Assembly: GCA_937879965.1 (NCBI GenBank)
Contig: CALFMP010000027.1
Location: forward strand, 1 to 64,000
Origin: QKMZ01 sp012965515
GTDB lineage: Bacteria > Cyanobacteriota > Vampirovibrionia > Obscuribacterales > Obscuribacteraceae
Direction of reading: 5' to 3'
Length of the DNA stretch: 64,000 nucleotides
Each line of letters begins with the position of its first letter. The first letter of the stretch is position 1. The position numbers and the translations under genes were made by a program. Shown piece after piece: positions 34,543 to 42,709 of the stretch. The notes under the pieces are model-generated. The model saw only the letters and a program-made list of their open reading frames with translations. It had not been told where the DNA came from and did no database searches.

Positions 34543-36069
34543 CTATTTTCCTTTTGGCAGCATCAAATCAACTTGGTCCAGCAAGCGCAACCGCTCATCG
34601 AGAAGTTGCTGCGGTAGCAGCCCTTCCCTGCGAAGTTTTCGCCTATAGAGATATTCACTAACGAAATTATAGTTGGTATATGCCAGCGCAGCCGCGTTTC
34701 CACTCGCCGCGGAAATACCTCCAGCATATGCGAGGCTCGCTCCTCTGCGCTCATTATTGGGATACCCATAGAACGCTATGTCTGCCATCAAATCCTGAGC
34801 CAAACCGCTTCCTGCAATTAGCGGGCCCATTCTTTGCCCTTGGTGTGCAACCTTACCACGGTGAGAAAGCTCGATTTCCTCGCGAGTAATAATGTCGTCA
34901 TACCGAGCCGACCACATCATATATCCGGCGATGCGAGATTCCACATCGCAAGAAGCAGCAACGATGGCGGGATCCGCGTCATCTACAACTCGCCGCAACT
35001 GCGCCATCGAAGCTTTTGCGTCAACTTCACCAAACTTCAGGTGTTCCTTGAAAGTGCCCTGCGCTTTCTTTCGCCAATAAACTTTCATTTTTTTTCCAGC
35101 GTATGCACTGGCAGGTGCACTGATCATGCTGAAGCAATCACCAACAACAGAGACGGTAGCGGAGGGTCCCGCCAGGCGATCGTGGTTCGGATAGGTCGAT
35201 TTCAATCCGAGAATTTGCCCAGTCAGCGACAACCCGCCATTAGTCACATCCAGCGCATAGTAAACATTCGCGCCGGCCTGTCCTGATTTGACATCGGAAT
35301 AAACTTCCACGAACTCTGATACACACCAGTCGCGAAAACAGTGCAAAACCGCATGTTCAGCCTGGTTGATTGGAAGCGCGCGCAATTCAGGGTGGGTATC
35401 GAGCATCTTTTTTCGCTCAGCCAACAGCGCATCAATTTCCGCAACTCGTGCTTGAACATTCTTCACCGCAGTTGCGGGATTCTTACCCTGTTTTACATTC
35501 TTGACCGCGGTGTATCCATTTGAACAGAGCTCCAGCAGCGAACTTCCCGGTCCAAGAACAGTGCCAATCATCGCCAATACAAGAGCGCGACGAACTTCAC
35601 CGTTGGTGTTATCAACGGCGGGCGTCGGTGGTGTGGTGTTTGGAGGATCGACATCACCATCGCCGCGACCGAAGTTTGTAATCTTGTTGTCTTTCAAACC
35701 TCTGCGCGCGACATCGGTAAGCATGATATTCGACGCCAGGGTGCAAGACGTAGACGCTACCTGCAGCAAGTAGTATCGGATTCGCCTGAACTTTGGTGTG
35801 GCATTACCAATCTTGCGATACTGCAGGTAATACCGCTCTAAGTCCACAAGCTTGTGGAAAATCTCATTGGTGAGCTTTTCTACATGCGTTTCCTCGGCAG
35901 TTATCTCAGGCGTGTAGGAAAACGCCGGTGCGCCGAAAACAACTTGCAAGGTCAGCGCTATTGAAATTAACTGCCGCAAAGCAGTCCGAAACACGAAACC
36001 TGCAAAGTGCTGTTTCGATTCTGTCTTTATTCTGATGGCAGGGCTTGTCAGTATCAAACGCAAATCCAT
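34543..36069 (-). CDS. hypothetical exported protein (508 residues)
   Basis: I do not recognise it. A hydrophobic N-terminal segment (about residues 28-50, LRQLISIALTLQVVFGAPAF) looks like a signal peptide or anchor. A second hydrophobic stretch near 155-170 (LVLAMIGTVLGPGSSLL) may enter the membrane. The rest is helical, with several Cys (HCFRDWCVSEF) and a long conserved-looking C-terminal half. The start is uncertain: ATG 36069 is chosen over GTG 36102, neither with a good site. It is co-directional with galM, two bases apart, which suggests a link to carbohydrate handling, but no motif supports it. Confidence 0.55.
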   Translation of the reverse strand: MDLRLILTSPAIRIKTESKQHFAGFVFRTALRQLISIALTLQVVFGAPAFSYTPEITAEETHVEKLTNEIFHKLVDLERYYLQYRKIGNATPKFRRIRYYLLQVASTSCTLASNIMLTDVARRGLKDNKITNFGRGDGDVDPPNTTPPTPAVDNTNGEVRRALVLAMIGTVLGPGSSLLELCSNGYTAVKNVKQGKNPATAVKNVQARVAEIDALLAERKKMLDTHPELRALPINQAEHAVLHCFRDWCVSEFVEVYSDVKSGQAGANVYYALDVTNGGLSLTGQILGLKSTYPNHDRLAGPSATVSVVGDCFSMISAPASAYAGKKMKVYWRKKAQGTFKEHLKFGEVDAKASMAQLRRVVDDADPAIVAASCDVESRIAGYMMWSARYDDIITREEIELSHRGKVAHQGQRMGPLIAGSGLAQDLMADIAFYGYPNNERRGASLAYAGGISAASGNAAALAYTNYNFVSEYLYRRKLRREGLLPQQLLDERLRLLDQVDLMLPKGK

Positions 36070-36140
36070 TGAATCCGCGTCTATTGAATCAGCAGAACAC
36101 ACGATTATGCAAGTTGAAACTCAAACAGAACCCGAAGGAA

Positions 36141-36713
36141 TCAACAACAGGCTCCATCGTGCTCTTCTTCAAAGTCAAGGTTTGTTGGGGTGCCTTTCCC
36201 GCTACTGCTGCACGGACACTCAGTCGTCGGAACGTCAGTTGATACGACTTCAAACGAAACGTCATCCAACCACACGCACCCCTTACGGCCTAACATTATT
36301 CCAAAACCTATGTTCGTACTTTCTTCCGGCACGTCGAGCACTATTGTGTGCCTTGCCCAATCATTCGTCCCACGAATGATCCGATTGCACATATTGTCGA
36401 ATGAAAGATACTGCTCCTCGTCTTTTCCATCAACGCGAAGCCACCCTTGCGCCCAACCTTCCACATCTTTGGTCTTTACCCAGAAAGACATTTGAATTCG
36501 TTTGCCAAGGTAATTTCGGGCTGGCATATTTTGCATCAGGGTGCCCCAATCATGCATCTTCACGTTGGCACAGCTACGTAAGTAGGCACATTGAGTACCG
36601 CTGTGACACTCGGTTCGATCAATTGACATTTCATATGCCTCTGGGGTCAAACCTGCCGCAAACCACCCTTTGGGAGGTTTAGGTTTCACAGTGGCTTTGG
36701 TTGTTCTTGCCAT
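36141..36713 (-). CDS. carbohydrate-binding-like jelly-roll protein with Cys-rich tail
   Basis: The start at 36713 follows GGAG. The 190-residue product resembles the stand-alone beta-sandwich domain often annotated as transcriptional-regulator-associated or carbohydrate-binding. It has KGWFAAGLTPEAYEMSIDR, NMPARNYLGKRIQMSFWVKT, GWAQGWLRVDG, FDNMCNRIIRGTNDW, and GRKGCVWLDDVSFEVV. There is no signal peptide or HTH. The C-terminal 30 residues contain CPC and a terminal CC pair, which may bind metal. It is downstream of the Ro-like gene on the same strand, 116 bases away; a functional link is unproven. Confidence 0.65.
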   Translation of the reverse strand: MARTTKATVKPKPPKGWFAAGLTPEAYEMSIDRTECHSGTQCAYLRSCANVKMHDWGTLMQNMPARNYLGKRIQMSFWVKTKDVEGWAQGWLRVDGKDEEQYLSFDNMCNRIIRGTNDWARHTIVLDVPEESTNIGFGIMLGRKGCVWLDDVSFEVVSTDVPTTECPCSSSGKGTPTNLDFEEEHDGACC

Positions 36714-36829
36714 ACTCACAACTCCGATAGACTGCATCGTCGAGATAGACTGCTTCAGTCAATCTACCCCGACTTACAGTCAGATTATGTCGCCCATGCG
36801 ACGATCTCGAAGGATGCCAACTTTTCGGA

Positions 36830-38356
36830 CTATCTCGTCCCTGCTCCGACGAGCTCCTGCTTCTGCTTTCGCACAGGCAGTTCGCCCGCCATGATCTCCA
36901 TCAGCAGCTCAAGCTTCGTTCCTCGCGCAAGCATCGGAATCAGAGCAGGCAAGCTGTAGTAGTCACCCTCGAATGTGTATACATCAACCTCGCAGTTAAT
37001 GGAATTCAAGTTGCGCTCTACAGTGCTGTCAGGGGTTCCGACGTGCACGATAATTACGCTCGGCATCGCGCCGATCGCAGGATCTTCTGCGTACTTCTTG
37101 ATCGCTTCATGCATGAATGGCGGCGTGTTATCACCTTGGTCGGTGATAATCACAATCTGCTCAACTCTCTGCTTGCGCTTGCGCATTACTTCAATCGCCA
37201 CACCGCAAGAAGTGTTTCCAGCGGCAGTGATGCCCTTGAAGGCGCGCTCCCAATCGGCGAGTTTGTTGCCGTTTGCCTTGATATCGTAAGACATCGAGTC
37301 AAAAGCATAGACATACAGTCCGTTCTCACAGATCGGTGCAATCATGCTGGCGACCAGCTTGCCGACCTCGATTGCGATAGTCATTGAGCCGCTCTTATCG
37401 ACAAGCAAAGCAGTGGAGCGCTTGATGCTTCCTTTTGCTTTGATTTGTTGGTTGGCGACGTCCTCGACCATTTTCGCCATCTCAGCGTCCACACCTGCGA
37501 CCTTTAGAGCCTCACGAGTTTTCAGTGCCGAAACGCGTTTGTCGGTTTTGCCCGCCTCCAGTTTTGATTCAATCAACTTGCGCAGATCGGCATCGTCGAG
37601 TGCACCTCGACGTTTCAAGCTGGCAAGGTTGTTCATCACCTCTTGCGGAGTCATCGAGTTGACGATGGAAACAAGCACAGCAGGCGTCATCTGCTTGATC
37701 AAGCTAACAGCGATACGATAGGGAATCTTATTCTCCACGATCAATTTCGCTTGCTCGGTTGGAGTTTCAGCTCGCGCAATCTCTTTCAAAATCGCAGCCT
37801 TGCTGCCCTCTGGTGGTGTTTCATCAAACAGAATTTTCTGCGCGTATGGACCAGGCTTGATGCGAAAAGTCGCATACAAAGTCTTCATCGACTTGCGCGC
37901 ATGCAGTACAGCAGAGTCGAACGAACGCTCATCCGCCTCACGCTCGCGCAGATACTGCTCGACCGCAGTGCGGAAAGAACGAGGAATCGACTTCGCAATT
38001 CCGACCATGTATGTTTCGCCTGCGCGGTAGCCCTTGAGCATGCGCAAAACGCGCTCAACCTGATATGGCGGAAGTTTTTGCAGCAATGCCAAACCAGCCT
38101 CGCGATCGGATTCGTCAAAATCGGAGATGCACAGCAACGCAATGAAGAGCTGCTTCAAATCATGCACGGTTCCATTGTCGAAATACCACACGGCAAGGCG
38201 CGAGAAAAAGAGCGGATCCTTTTCTTGTAGCCTGGAAAAGAGCGGCACGAACGGAGTGACGTTGCGGTGCGGAGTGCGCAGCAACGAGTTCAATACCGCC
38301 AAGCGAAAATCTTGCTCAGAGGTAAATTTAGAATTGAGTAGTTGCTCGTCAAACAT
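36830..38356 (-). CDS. Ro60/TROVE-like RNA-binding protein with VWA domain
   Basis: The start at 38356 follows GGAG; an earlier GTG is less likely. The 508-residue product has the Ro layout. An alpha-helical repeat domain (about 1-270) ends with a TROVE-like stretch: IPYRIAVSLIKQ, then MTPQEVMNNLASLKRRGAL. A VWA domain follows, opening with TALLVDKSGSM (D320, S322, S324: complete MIDAS). It continues with YVYAFDSMSYDI, AAGNTSCGVAIEVM (MIDAS Thr/Ser) and IIVHVGTPD. Ro proteins bind Y RNAs on the outside of a HEAT-like ring and misfolded RNA 3' ends in its hole. In bacteria, Rsr with Y RNA can direct PNPase. Two Y-RNA-like genes lie directly upstream on the opposite strand, which strongly supports the call. 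Confidence 0.85.
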   Translation of the reverse strand: MFDEQLLNSKFTSEQDFRLAVLNSLLRTPHRNVTPFVPLFSRLQEKDPLFFSRLAVWYFDNGTVHDLKQLFIALLCISDFDESDREAGLALLQKLPPYQVERVLRMLKGYRAGETYMVGIAKSIPRSFRTAVEQYLREREADERSFDSAVLHARKSMKTLYATFRIKPGPYAQKILFDETPPEGSKAAILKEIARAETPTEQAKLIVENKIPYRIAVSLIKQMTPAVLVSIVNSMTPQEVMNNLASLKRRGALDDADLRKLIESKLEAGKTDKRVSALKTREALKVAGVDAEMAKMVEDVANQQIKAKGSIKRSTALLVDKSGSMTIAIEVGKLVASMIAPICENGLYVYAFDSMSYDIKANGNKLADWERAFKGITAAGNTSCGVAIEVMRKRKQRVEQIVIITDQGDNTPPFMHEAIKKYAEDPAIGAMPSVIIVHVGTPDSTVERNLNSINCEVDVYTFEGDYYSLPALIPMLARGTKLELLMEIMAGELPVRKQKQELVGAGTR

Positions 38357-38536
38357 TATCTTATCTCCAGGTAGCACATTCGGGGCTCCTATCTAACTCG
38401 TGCCCCCGCCCCACCGCGGAAAAACCGAATTGAGATAAGAGTCCACTGTCACTGAACCACCCAACGCAAAGTCCATTCTGACACAGCTTTCAAAAACGCG
38501 CTTGGAATGCGCCTTCCGCCTGGCCACACAAAGGTT

Positions 38537-38565
38537 TTGGCAACTTTCCGGACTTCAGTTATGTA
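38537..38565 (+). promoter_or_regulatory. probable promoter of the first Y-like RNA
   Basis: TTGGCA (38537-38542) and TATGTA (38560-38565) are separated by 17 bases. Transcription would start near 38572-38574, just before the 5' strand of the closing helix of the RNA. Confidence 0.5.
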
Positions 38566-38572
38566 GCCGATA

Positions 38573-38763
38573 GGCGTCCGGGAACATTAGTTTTCGAGCC
38601 AGCGTCATTCGGCTTCCGTGTGTACTCCAACCTTTTGGGCCTACAATCGGTAAATTTCCCTATCAAGGAAACATGAGTTCGAACCTCATAACCCGTTCGC
38701 GGGCGCTCAGAAATGAGCATCAAAGCCCACCTAACTTGTACACGCGACCTCATTTCTCGGACC
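38573..38763 (+). ncRNA. Y RNA-like ncRNA, copy 1 (permuted tRNA-like module)
   Basis: The ends pair through a 9-bp helix (GTCCGGGAA 38576-38584 with TTCTCGGAC 38754-38762). An inner helix joins CGTGTGTAC (38617-38625) to GTACACGCG (38738-38746). A further helix joins TGGGC (38636-38640) to GCCCA (38725-38729). Inside, in order, are four arms. The first is an anticodon-like arm (5-bp TTTCC/GGAAA, seven-base loop CTATCAA with T at position 33). The second is a T arm (ATGAG-TTCGAAC-CTCAT, 38673-38689). The third is an acceptor-like hairpin capped by TTCG (38692-38703). The fourth is a D arm (GCTC-AGAAAT-GAGC, 38705-38718). The order is that of a tRNA circularly permuted between D and anticodon arms, as expected of YrlA-type Y RNAs. 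An intrinsic terminator follows. It is divergent from the Ro-like gene. Confidence 0.8.
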
Positions 38764-38777
38764 AAACACAACGCATT

Positions 38778-38816
38778 ACCGCCGTCTGGACCAACGCCAG
38801 GCGGCGGTTCCCTTTT
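38778..38816 (+). terminator. terminator of Y-like RNA copy 1
   Basis: A 12-bp stem (ACCGCCGTCTGG / CCAGGCGGCGGT, one G-T pair) with a seven-base loop, followed by TTCCCTTTT. Confidence 0.8.
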
Positions 38817-38861
38817 GAAGCGATATGAGTCTTGCCAGGGCAAATTTTTCGTCTTCACGAA

Positions 38862-39058
38862 AGCTGGGAACATGATCGGCGGCACGGCGTCGTTAAGAGA
38901 TCCGTGTGTACTCCAACCTTATGGGCCTACAATCGCCTGTTAAGCGGATGGCCGCAGGTTCGAATCCTGCCTCCCTCGAGAGGGAGTAGCTCAGTGGTAG
39001 AGCATCTAAACGTTGCCCGCAAAACTCGTACACGCGACCTCTTTAGACGTTTTCCATC
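38862..39058 (+). ncRNA. Y RNA-like ncRNA, copy 2 (permuted tRNA-like module)
   Basis: This is a homologue of copy 1. GGGAACAT lies exactly 37 bases before CGTGTGTAC in both, and the next 30 bases are nearly identical. Helices: GGGAA/TTTCC (38866-38870 with 39051-39055), AAGAG/CTCTT, CGTGTGTAC/GTACACGCG (38903-38911 with 39028-39036), TGGGC/GCCCG (38922-38926 with 39015-39019). The arms in order are an anticodon-like hairpin with loop CTGTTAA (38937-38943), a T arm GCAGG-TTCGAAT-CCTGC (38954-38970), an acceptor-like hairpin CTCCCT-CGAG-AGGGAG (38971-38986) and a canonical D arm GCTC-AGTGGTA-GAGC (38989-39003). T and D loops have tRNA consensus bases. I see no separate promoter, so it may be cut from a read-through transcript. 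Confidence 0.8.
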
Positions 39059-39076
39059 CAATCACAACCCACAGCA

Positions 39077-39112
39077 CCGCCGCCGCGACCCAACCAATCC
39101 GGCGGCGGATTT
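39077..39112 (+). terminator. terminator of Y-like RNA copy 2
   Basis: A 9-bp perfect stem (CCGCCGCCG / CGGCGGCGG) with a 14-base loop, followed by ATTTGC. The T run is short. Confidence 0.65.
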
Positions 39113-39249
39113 GCATATAGAGGATTTATTTAATACGTAGATCTCAGCCATTTACTACTATATGACCCCCTCGCCTTGCGCAGGTGGCGTTTTCACCTGC
39201 CAAAGATGCATCCTGGTAGCCCGGAAAGTTCCTTACAAGGAGTCGCCTC

Positions 39250-40689
39250 ATGGCTCGCGGAGTGACAGATTCGAACAGTCAGAACGGTTTAATGAGTTCA
39301 GTCAGCCCAATCGGTCCGAGCAGTTCAATTAGTTCCGTTCTCGATTTGCCCCCTGCTACAGAGGAAGAGAACAAAGTGACTCAGGCAGTACAGGTTCAAG
39401 AACATCAGCCTGCCAACGAAGACGGTCCTAAGCCGTGGCACGTGCTTTTAGCGACGTGGCTGGGCGGCGTCTTCGACGGATTTGATTCCTCAATTTTCGC
39501 CATGGTCCTCTTCCCGGCAATGTCCGAGCTGATTGGCTCTAAATCCACTTCCGAAGTTGGCATTTACGGTTCTTATGTCATCGCGCTCTTCCTCGTCGGC
39601 TGGGCGATAGGCGCTGCATTCTTTGGCGCACTCGCGGACAAAATCGGCCGAGCGAAGACTCTGACTTTGACGATCTTGGTCTACGCGCTATGCACAGGGT
39701 TGTGCGCAACCGCCCACACTTGGTGGGAAATGGGACTGTATCGCTTTCTCGTCGGCGCAGGAATCGGCGGCGAAATGGGCATCGGCGCTGTATTCTTGTC
39801 AGAGTGCTGGCCAAAGAAATCACGCATCCATGCTGTCGGCATCATGGCCACATCGCTTGGCTGCGGCTATTTGCTCACCGCCAGTCTCAATCTTTTAATC
39901 GGCGGCTTCGGATGGCGCTGGCTGTTCGTCGCTGGTATCATGCCCGCCTTCCTCACGCTCTACATTCGCTCAAAGCTGAAAGAGCCGGAGAATTTCAATC
40001 GCGTTCAAGAAAAACGTGCAGAAGCGCTGAAAGTTCACCACAGTGAGCGCAGCGAAGAGCAGCACGAATTGCTGAAATCCGCATTCAAATCTTTGGTCTC
40101 CCCCGAAAACATTCGCAAAACCTGCATCGTGTCCGCACTGACCAGCTGCGCCATCATTGCATGGTGGGCGGTTCTTTCGTGGATTCCTTCATGGATCAAC
40201 CAGATCACCGGCGATCTCGCAATCGAACAGCGCAGCCACGTAATGTTCTTCAAAGACATCGGTATGATCATGTCGGGTCTGCTGGGCGGACTGATCATCA
40301 CGAAGCTCGGTTACAGAAAGTGCATGGGCTGGACATTCGCACTCGCATTCGTTGCGACAGTAGGAATGTTCATGTCGTTCAAAACCTTCACGCCGCTCAT
40401 TTTCCCTTTCATCTTTGCAGTCGGATTTTTCGCCCACGTCCCGTTCGTCTTGCTTTGGGGCTATATCCCGGAACTCTATGCGACCCGCATGCGTAGCACC
40501 GCATTCGGTGTCACATACAACGTAGGCAGAATCGTCGCGGCGATTGCAACCCTCATTAGCGGAGAGCTCATCAAAGTCTTCGGCGGTTCGTACGCGATGG
40601 CAGCATCGTCGGTAGCAGGCATCTTCCTGCTCGGCACGGTTGTGTCATTCTTCATGCCCAAACCATGCGGCAAAATGATCGATAGCTAG
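39250..40689 (+). CDS. MFS transporter (aromatic acid/sialic acid-type)
   Basis: The 479-residue product has a long cytoplasmic N-terminus rich in Ser (about 60 residues), then twelve membrane helices. Helix 1 reads WLGGVFDGFDSSIFAMVLFP, with the DGFD motif typical of the aromatic-acid:H+ symporter and sialate families. The loop after helix 2 reads GALADKIGRAK, and helix 4-5 contains RFLVGAGIGGEMGIGAVFLSE. The substrate is not determined. AAGGAG precedes the ATG. The stop touches the stop of the convergent acyltransferase gene with no bases between. Confidence 0.88.
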   Translation: MARGVTDSNSQNGLMSSVSPIGPSSSISSVLDLPPATEEENKVTQAVQVQEHQPANEDGPKPWHVLLATWLGGVFDGFDSSIFAMVLFPAMSELIGSKSTSEVGIYGSYVIALFLVGWAIGAAFFGALADKIGRAKTLTLTILVYALCTGLCATAHTWWEMGLYRFLVGAGIGGEMGIGAVFLSECWPKKSRIHAVGIMATSLGCGYLLTASLNLLIGGFGWRWLFVAGIMPAFLTLYIRSKLKEPENFNRVQEKRAEALKVHHSERSEEQHELLKSAFKSLVSPENIRKTCIVSALTSCAIIAWWAVLSWIPSWINQITGDLAIEQRSHVMFFKDIGMIMSGLLGGLIITKLGYRKCMGWTFALAFVATVGMFMSFKTFTPLIFPFIFAVGFFAHVPFVLLWGYIPELYATRMRSTAFGVTYNVGRIVAAIATLISGELIKVFGGSYAMAASSVAGIFLLGTVVSFFMPKPCGKMIDS

Positions 40690-41997
40690 TTACGAGGCTA
40701 TTTCGTCGGCTTTAGACCGTTTGGTTTCGCTCTCTTGCGGTTTCTTAAGGTGATCGAGAACAGCCTGCATACTGGCGCGAATTCGTTTCTCAGCACGCTC
40801 GACGGCGGTAGTAGGATGTACCCTATAGTCTCTGCTGCGCCTTATTAAGCTGATTGGCTCTCCGGCTTCAATCCAGGCGGTACGATGCCCTTTGGCAGAA
40901 ACCCGCCCGAGCACGATGTTTTCCAGACGGTCAATGATGCGCCACAGAACATCAAGCGTGCGCGGCTTCTGGTGCAATGTTGACGCGAGAATGAGCAAGT
41001 TTTGCACGCGCTCTAAATCTCGGTCGCAAGTGTCGAGACGCTCGATAGTTTCAGCGTGCAAACGGTCATCGAAAGTGCCGTCCAGATCATTAACGACTTC
41101 CTTCATGCGAATCAACTTGCCGCGCACAGAATAGAGAAAAACGTGAATGGACGGATTCTCCAGAACCTGCGCGCCGGTTATGTTGGCGACGGCCGAAATA
41201 ATATGCCGGCACAGATTCACTAACCGAGCGTTCGTTGAAAGGGCAGTCCTGGTCGAATTATGCTGGATGCTTGAATGCGCACCGTGAATGTGTTTCTCCG
41301 CAACAACACCATAATTGGCTTCGAGCCTTTGAAGCATTCTCTCGACCGCACGCTGAATTCGAATTTCAATCGGCGCTGTACTTTCACCCAGCCCAAGGCA
41401 CCCTTCAATCTGAGCCAAGCAGTTGCGCAGCGGCTCCCAGGCATCTTCGTGCACCTGATAGTAAATCGCCGCAGGAATAACATGCACGGCACGCTGGTCG
41501 CTAATCCTGAGCGACTTCTCCTGAGCCTCGAAAATGTTTCTGATGCCGTCCTTCTTGAGCGGTGAGATGATGTCGTCGCGCCCAGTTACATCACCTTCGG
41601 GAAACATAACAAGCTTGTGCTTTCCTTCCGCAATCAGATTAACAGTCGCTTTTCGCGATTCGGCGTCTTCCGGCAAACCGCGAATTACAGAGTAGACGCC
41701 ACAATGTTGCATCAACCAACCGCGAACGCCAAAATTTTCATCGAACAATTCGCGAGCCGCAAGATAGTAATTCTCGTCTCCGCACATTGTCGATAGCATC
41801 GCTGCGACTGCCGGGTCGCATCTATCTATATGATTCAGCGCAAGAACCGCCGGGATATTGCGCTGCGACTTGATCACAGATACACAGTGCTCCGAAGGAC
41901 GCACTGCTAAGTTCTCCGTCTTCAAATACAAAGGCACAATAGCCTTCACTATGTTGAGGGTTATTGGATCAGGCTTTGGCGCAATAAATTCGCTCAT
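40690..41997 (-). CDS. PlsC-type acyltransferase with long C-terminal helical domain
   Basis: The start at 41997 follows GTGGAAAG. The 435-residue product has the glycerolphosphate acyltransferase motifs: block I N-H56-x4-D61 (LALNHIDRCDP) and block III FPEG (131-134), with a substrate region around IPAAIYY. Such enzymes acylate lysophosphatidic acid or related acceptors at the membrane face. The C-terminal 200 residues are helical and not part of the usual PlsC domain (about 200-250 residues), so the protein is nearly twice the typical length. It contains Leu-rich helices (ETIERLDTCDRDLERVQNLL) of unknown role. Confidence 0.82.
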   Translation of the reverse strand: MSEFIAPKPDPITLNIVKAIVPLYLKTENLAVRPSEHCVSVIKSQRNIPAVLALNHIDRCDPAVAAMLSTMCGDENYYLAARELFDENFGVRGWLMQHCGVYSVIRGLPEDAESRKATVNLIAEGKHKLVMFPEGDVTGRDDIISPLKKDGIRNIFEAQEKSLRISDQRAVHVIPAAIYYQVHEDAWEPLRNCLAQIEGCLGLGESTAPIEIRIQRAVERMLQRLEANYGVVAEKHIHGAHSSIQHNSTRTALSTNARLVNLCRHIISAVANITGAQVLENPSIHVFLYSVRGKLIRMKEVVNDLDGTFDDRLHAETIERLDTCDRDLERVQNLLILASTLHQKPRTLDVLWRIIDRLENIVLGRVSAKGHRTAWIEAGEPISLIRRSRDYRVHPTTAVERAEKRIRASMQAVLDHLKKPQESETKRSKADEIAS

Positions 41998-42287
41998 TGG
42001 CTTTCCACTTTCTTTTGGCACAAAGTGGGACGCGCCATGAGTCCGCAAGTTCCCGCTACCGCTGGGTCCTGTGTCTGACTGGTAAAAAAGAAAAGTGCCT
42101 GTACGAGTCGTGGGAGCGTTGTCTTTGGACTGATTCAGAGTCGTTTGTAAGCTCCCGCTGTAGGAGCACAGGCAATATCTACCGTACCACGTTCGGAAAA
42201 AACTCGCTTGCTCTCGCTGATGCCCGCAAACTGCCTCTAATCAGTAATGAACTTATGGATGTTGCACAGCGTTTTTCATTGGATTGA
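41997..42287 (+). CDS. possible small protein, uncertain
   Basis: An open frame divergent from the acyltransferase gene gives up to 96 residues from a TTG. The C-terminal half (GNIYRTTFGKNSLALADARKL onward) looks protein-like, and the N-terminal half has several Cys. No ribosome-binding site or good start codon is visible, and the N-terminus overlaps the acyltransferase's 5' end. It may be a real short gene with an unusual start, a decayed gene, or chance. Confidence 0.22.
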   Translation: MAFHFLLAQSGTRHESASSRYRWVLCLTGKKEKCLYESWERCLWTDSESFVSSRCRSTGNIYRTTFGKNSLALADARKLPLISNELMDVAQRFSLD

Positions 42288-42430
42288 AAAACCTGAAATC
42301 GCTCTCACAATAAGCATCAATGGTGAGATCCGCAGTGATAAGATTTCGATACAAGCACTTTTAGCCCCTCGGGCGCATGCATTAGTATTTTAGTCGTCTT
42401 CCACCTTTGAAACTGAATACAAATCTCAGA

Positions 42431-42709
42431 ATGAATTCTTTGTCGCACGCACTGTCCTGGAAGCAATTGATGAAGCAGGCGGACGTGTGCCTCGAAGACG
42501 GCAATTATGATGAGACGGAACAGTTGTACAGAGAAGCGTTGGATGCGGTTTCGGACGAGTACGGTCCCAATCATCCGCACGCGAGCAACATCCTTGTGAA
42601 ACTGGCTGGCTGCTACGAAGAGCAAGGCCGCACAAGTGATAGCCACGATGTTTTCAGGCTCGTGCACCAGATGGTCACGACCTACAACCCTACGCTCGTA
42701 TCGATGTAA
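42431..42709 (+). CDS. small TPR protein
   Basis: The 92-residue product has two TPR-like helix pairs of the kinesin-light-chain/TPR_10 style: MKQADVCLEDGNYDETEQLYREAL with YGPNHPHASNILVKLAGCYEEQGR. There is no signal peptide. The upstream site is weak, and a TTG at 42407 could add eight residues. It is isolated between a possible small gene and the convergent E1-like gene. Confidence 0.65.
   Translation: MNSLSHALSWKQLMKQADVCLEDGNYDETEQLYREALDAVSDEYGPNHPHASNILVKLAGCYEEQGRTSDSHDVFRLVHQMVTTYNPTLVSM

Noticed and set aside
38941..39003. Ordinary tRNA gene
   Set aside because: T and D arms have tRNA consensus, but the T arm precedes the D arm and the acceptor-like strands are joined by a short loop. 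No contiguous cloverleaf can form, so the region is treated as part of a Y RNA.
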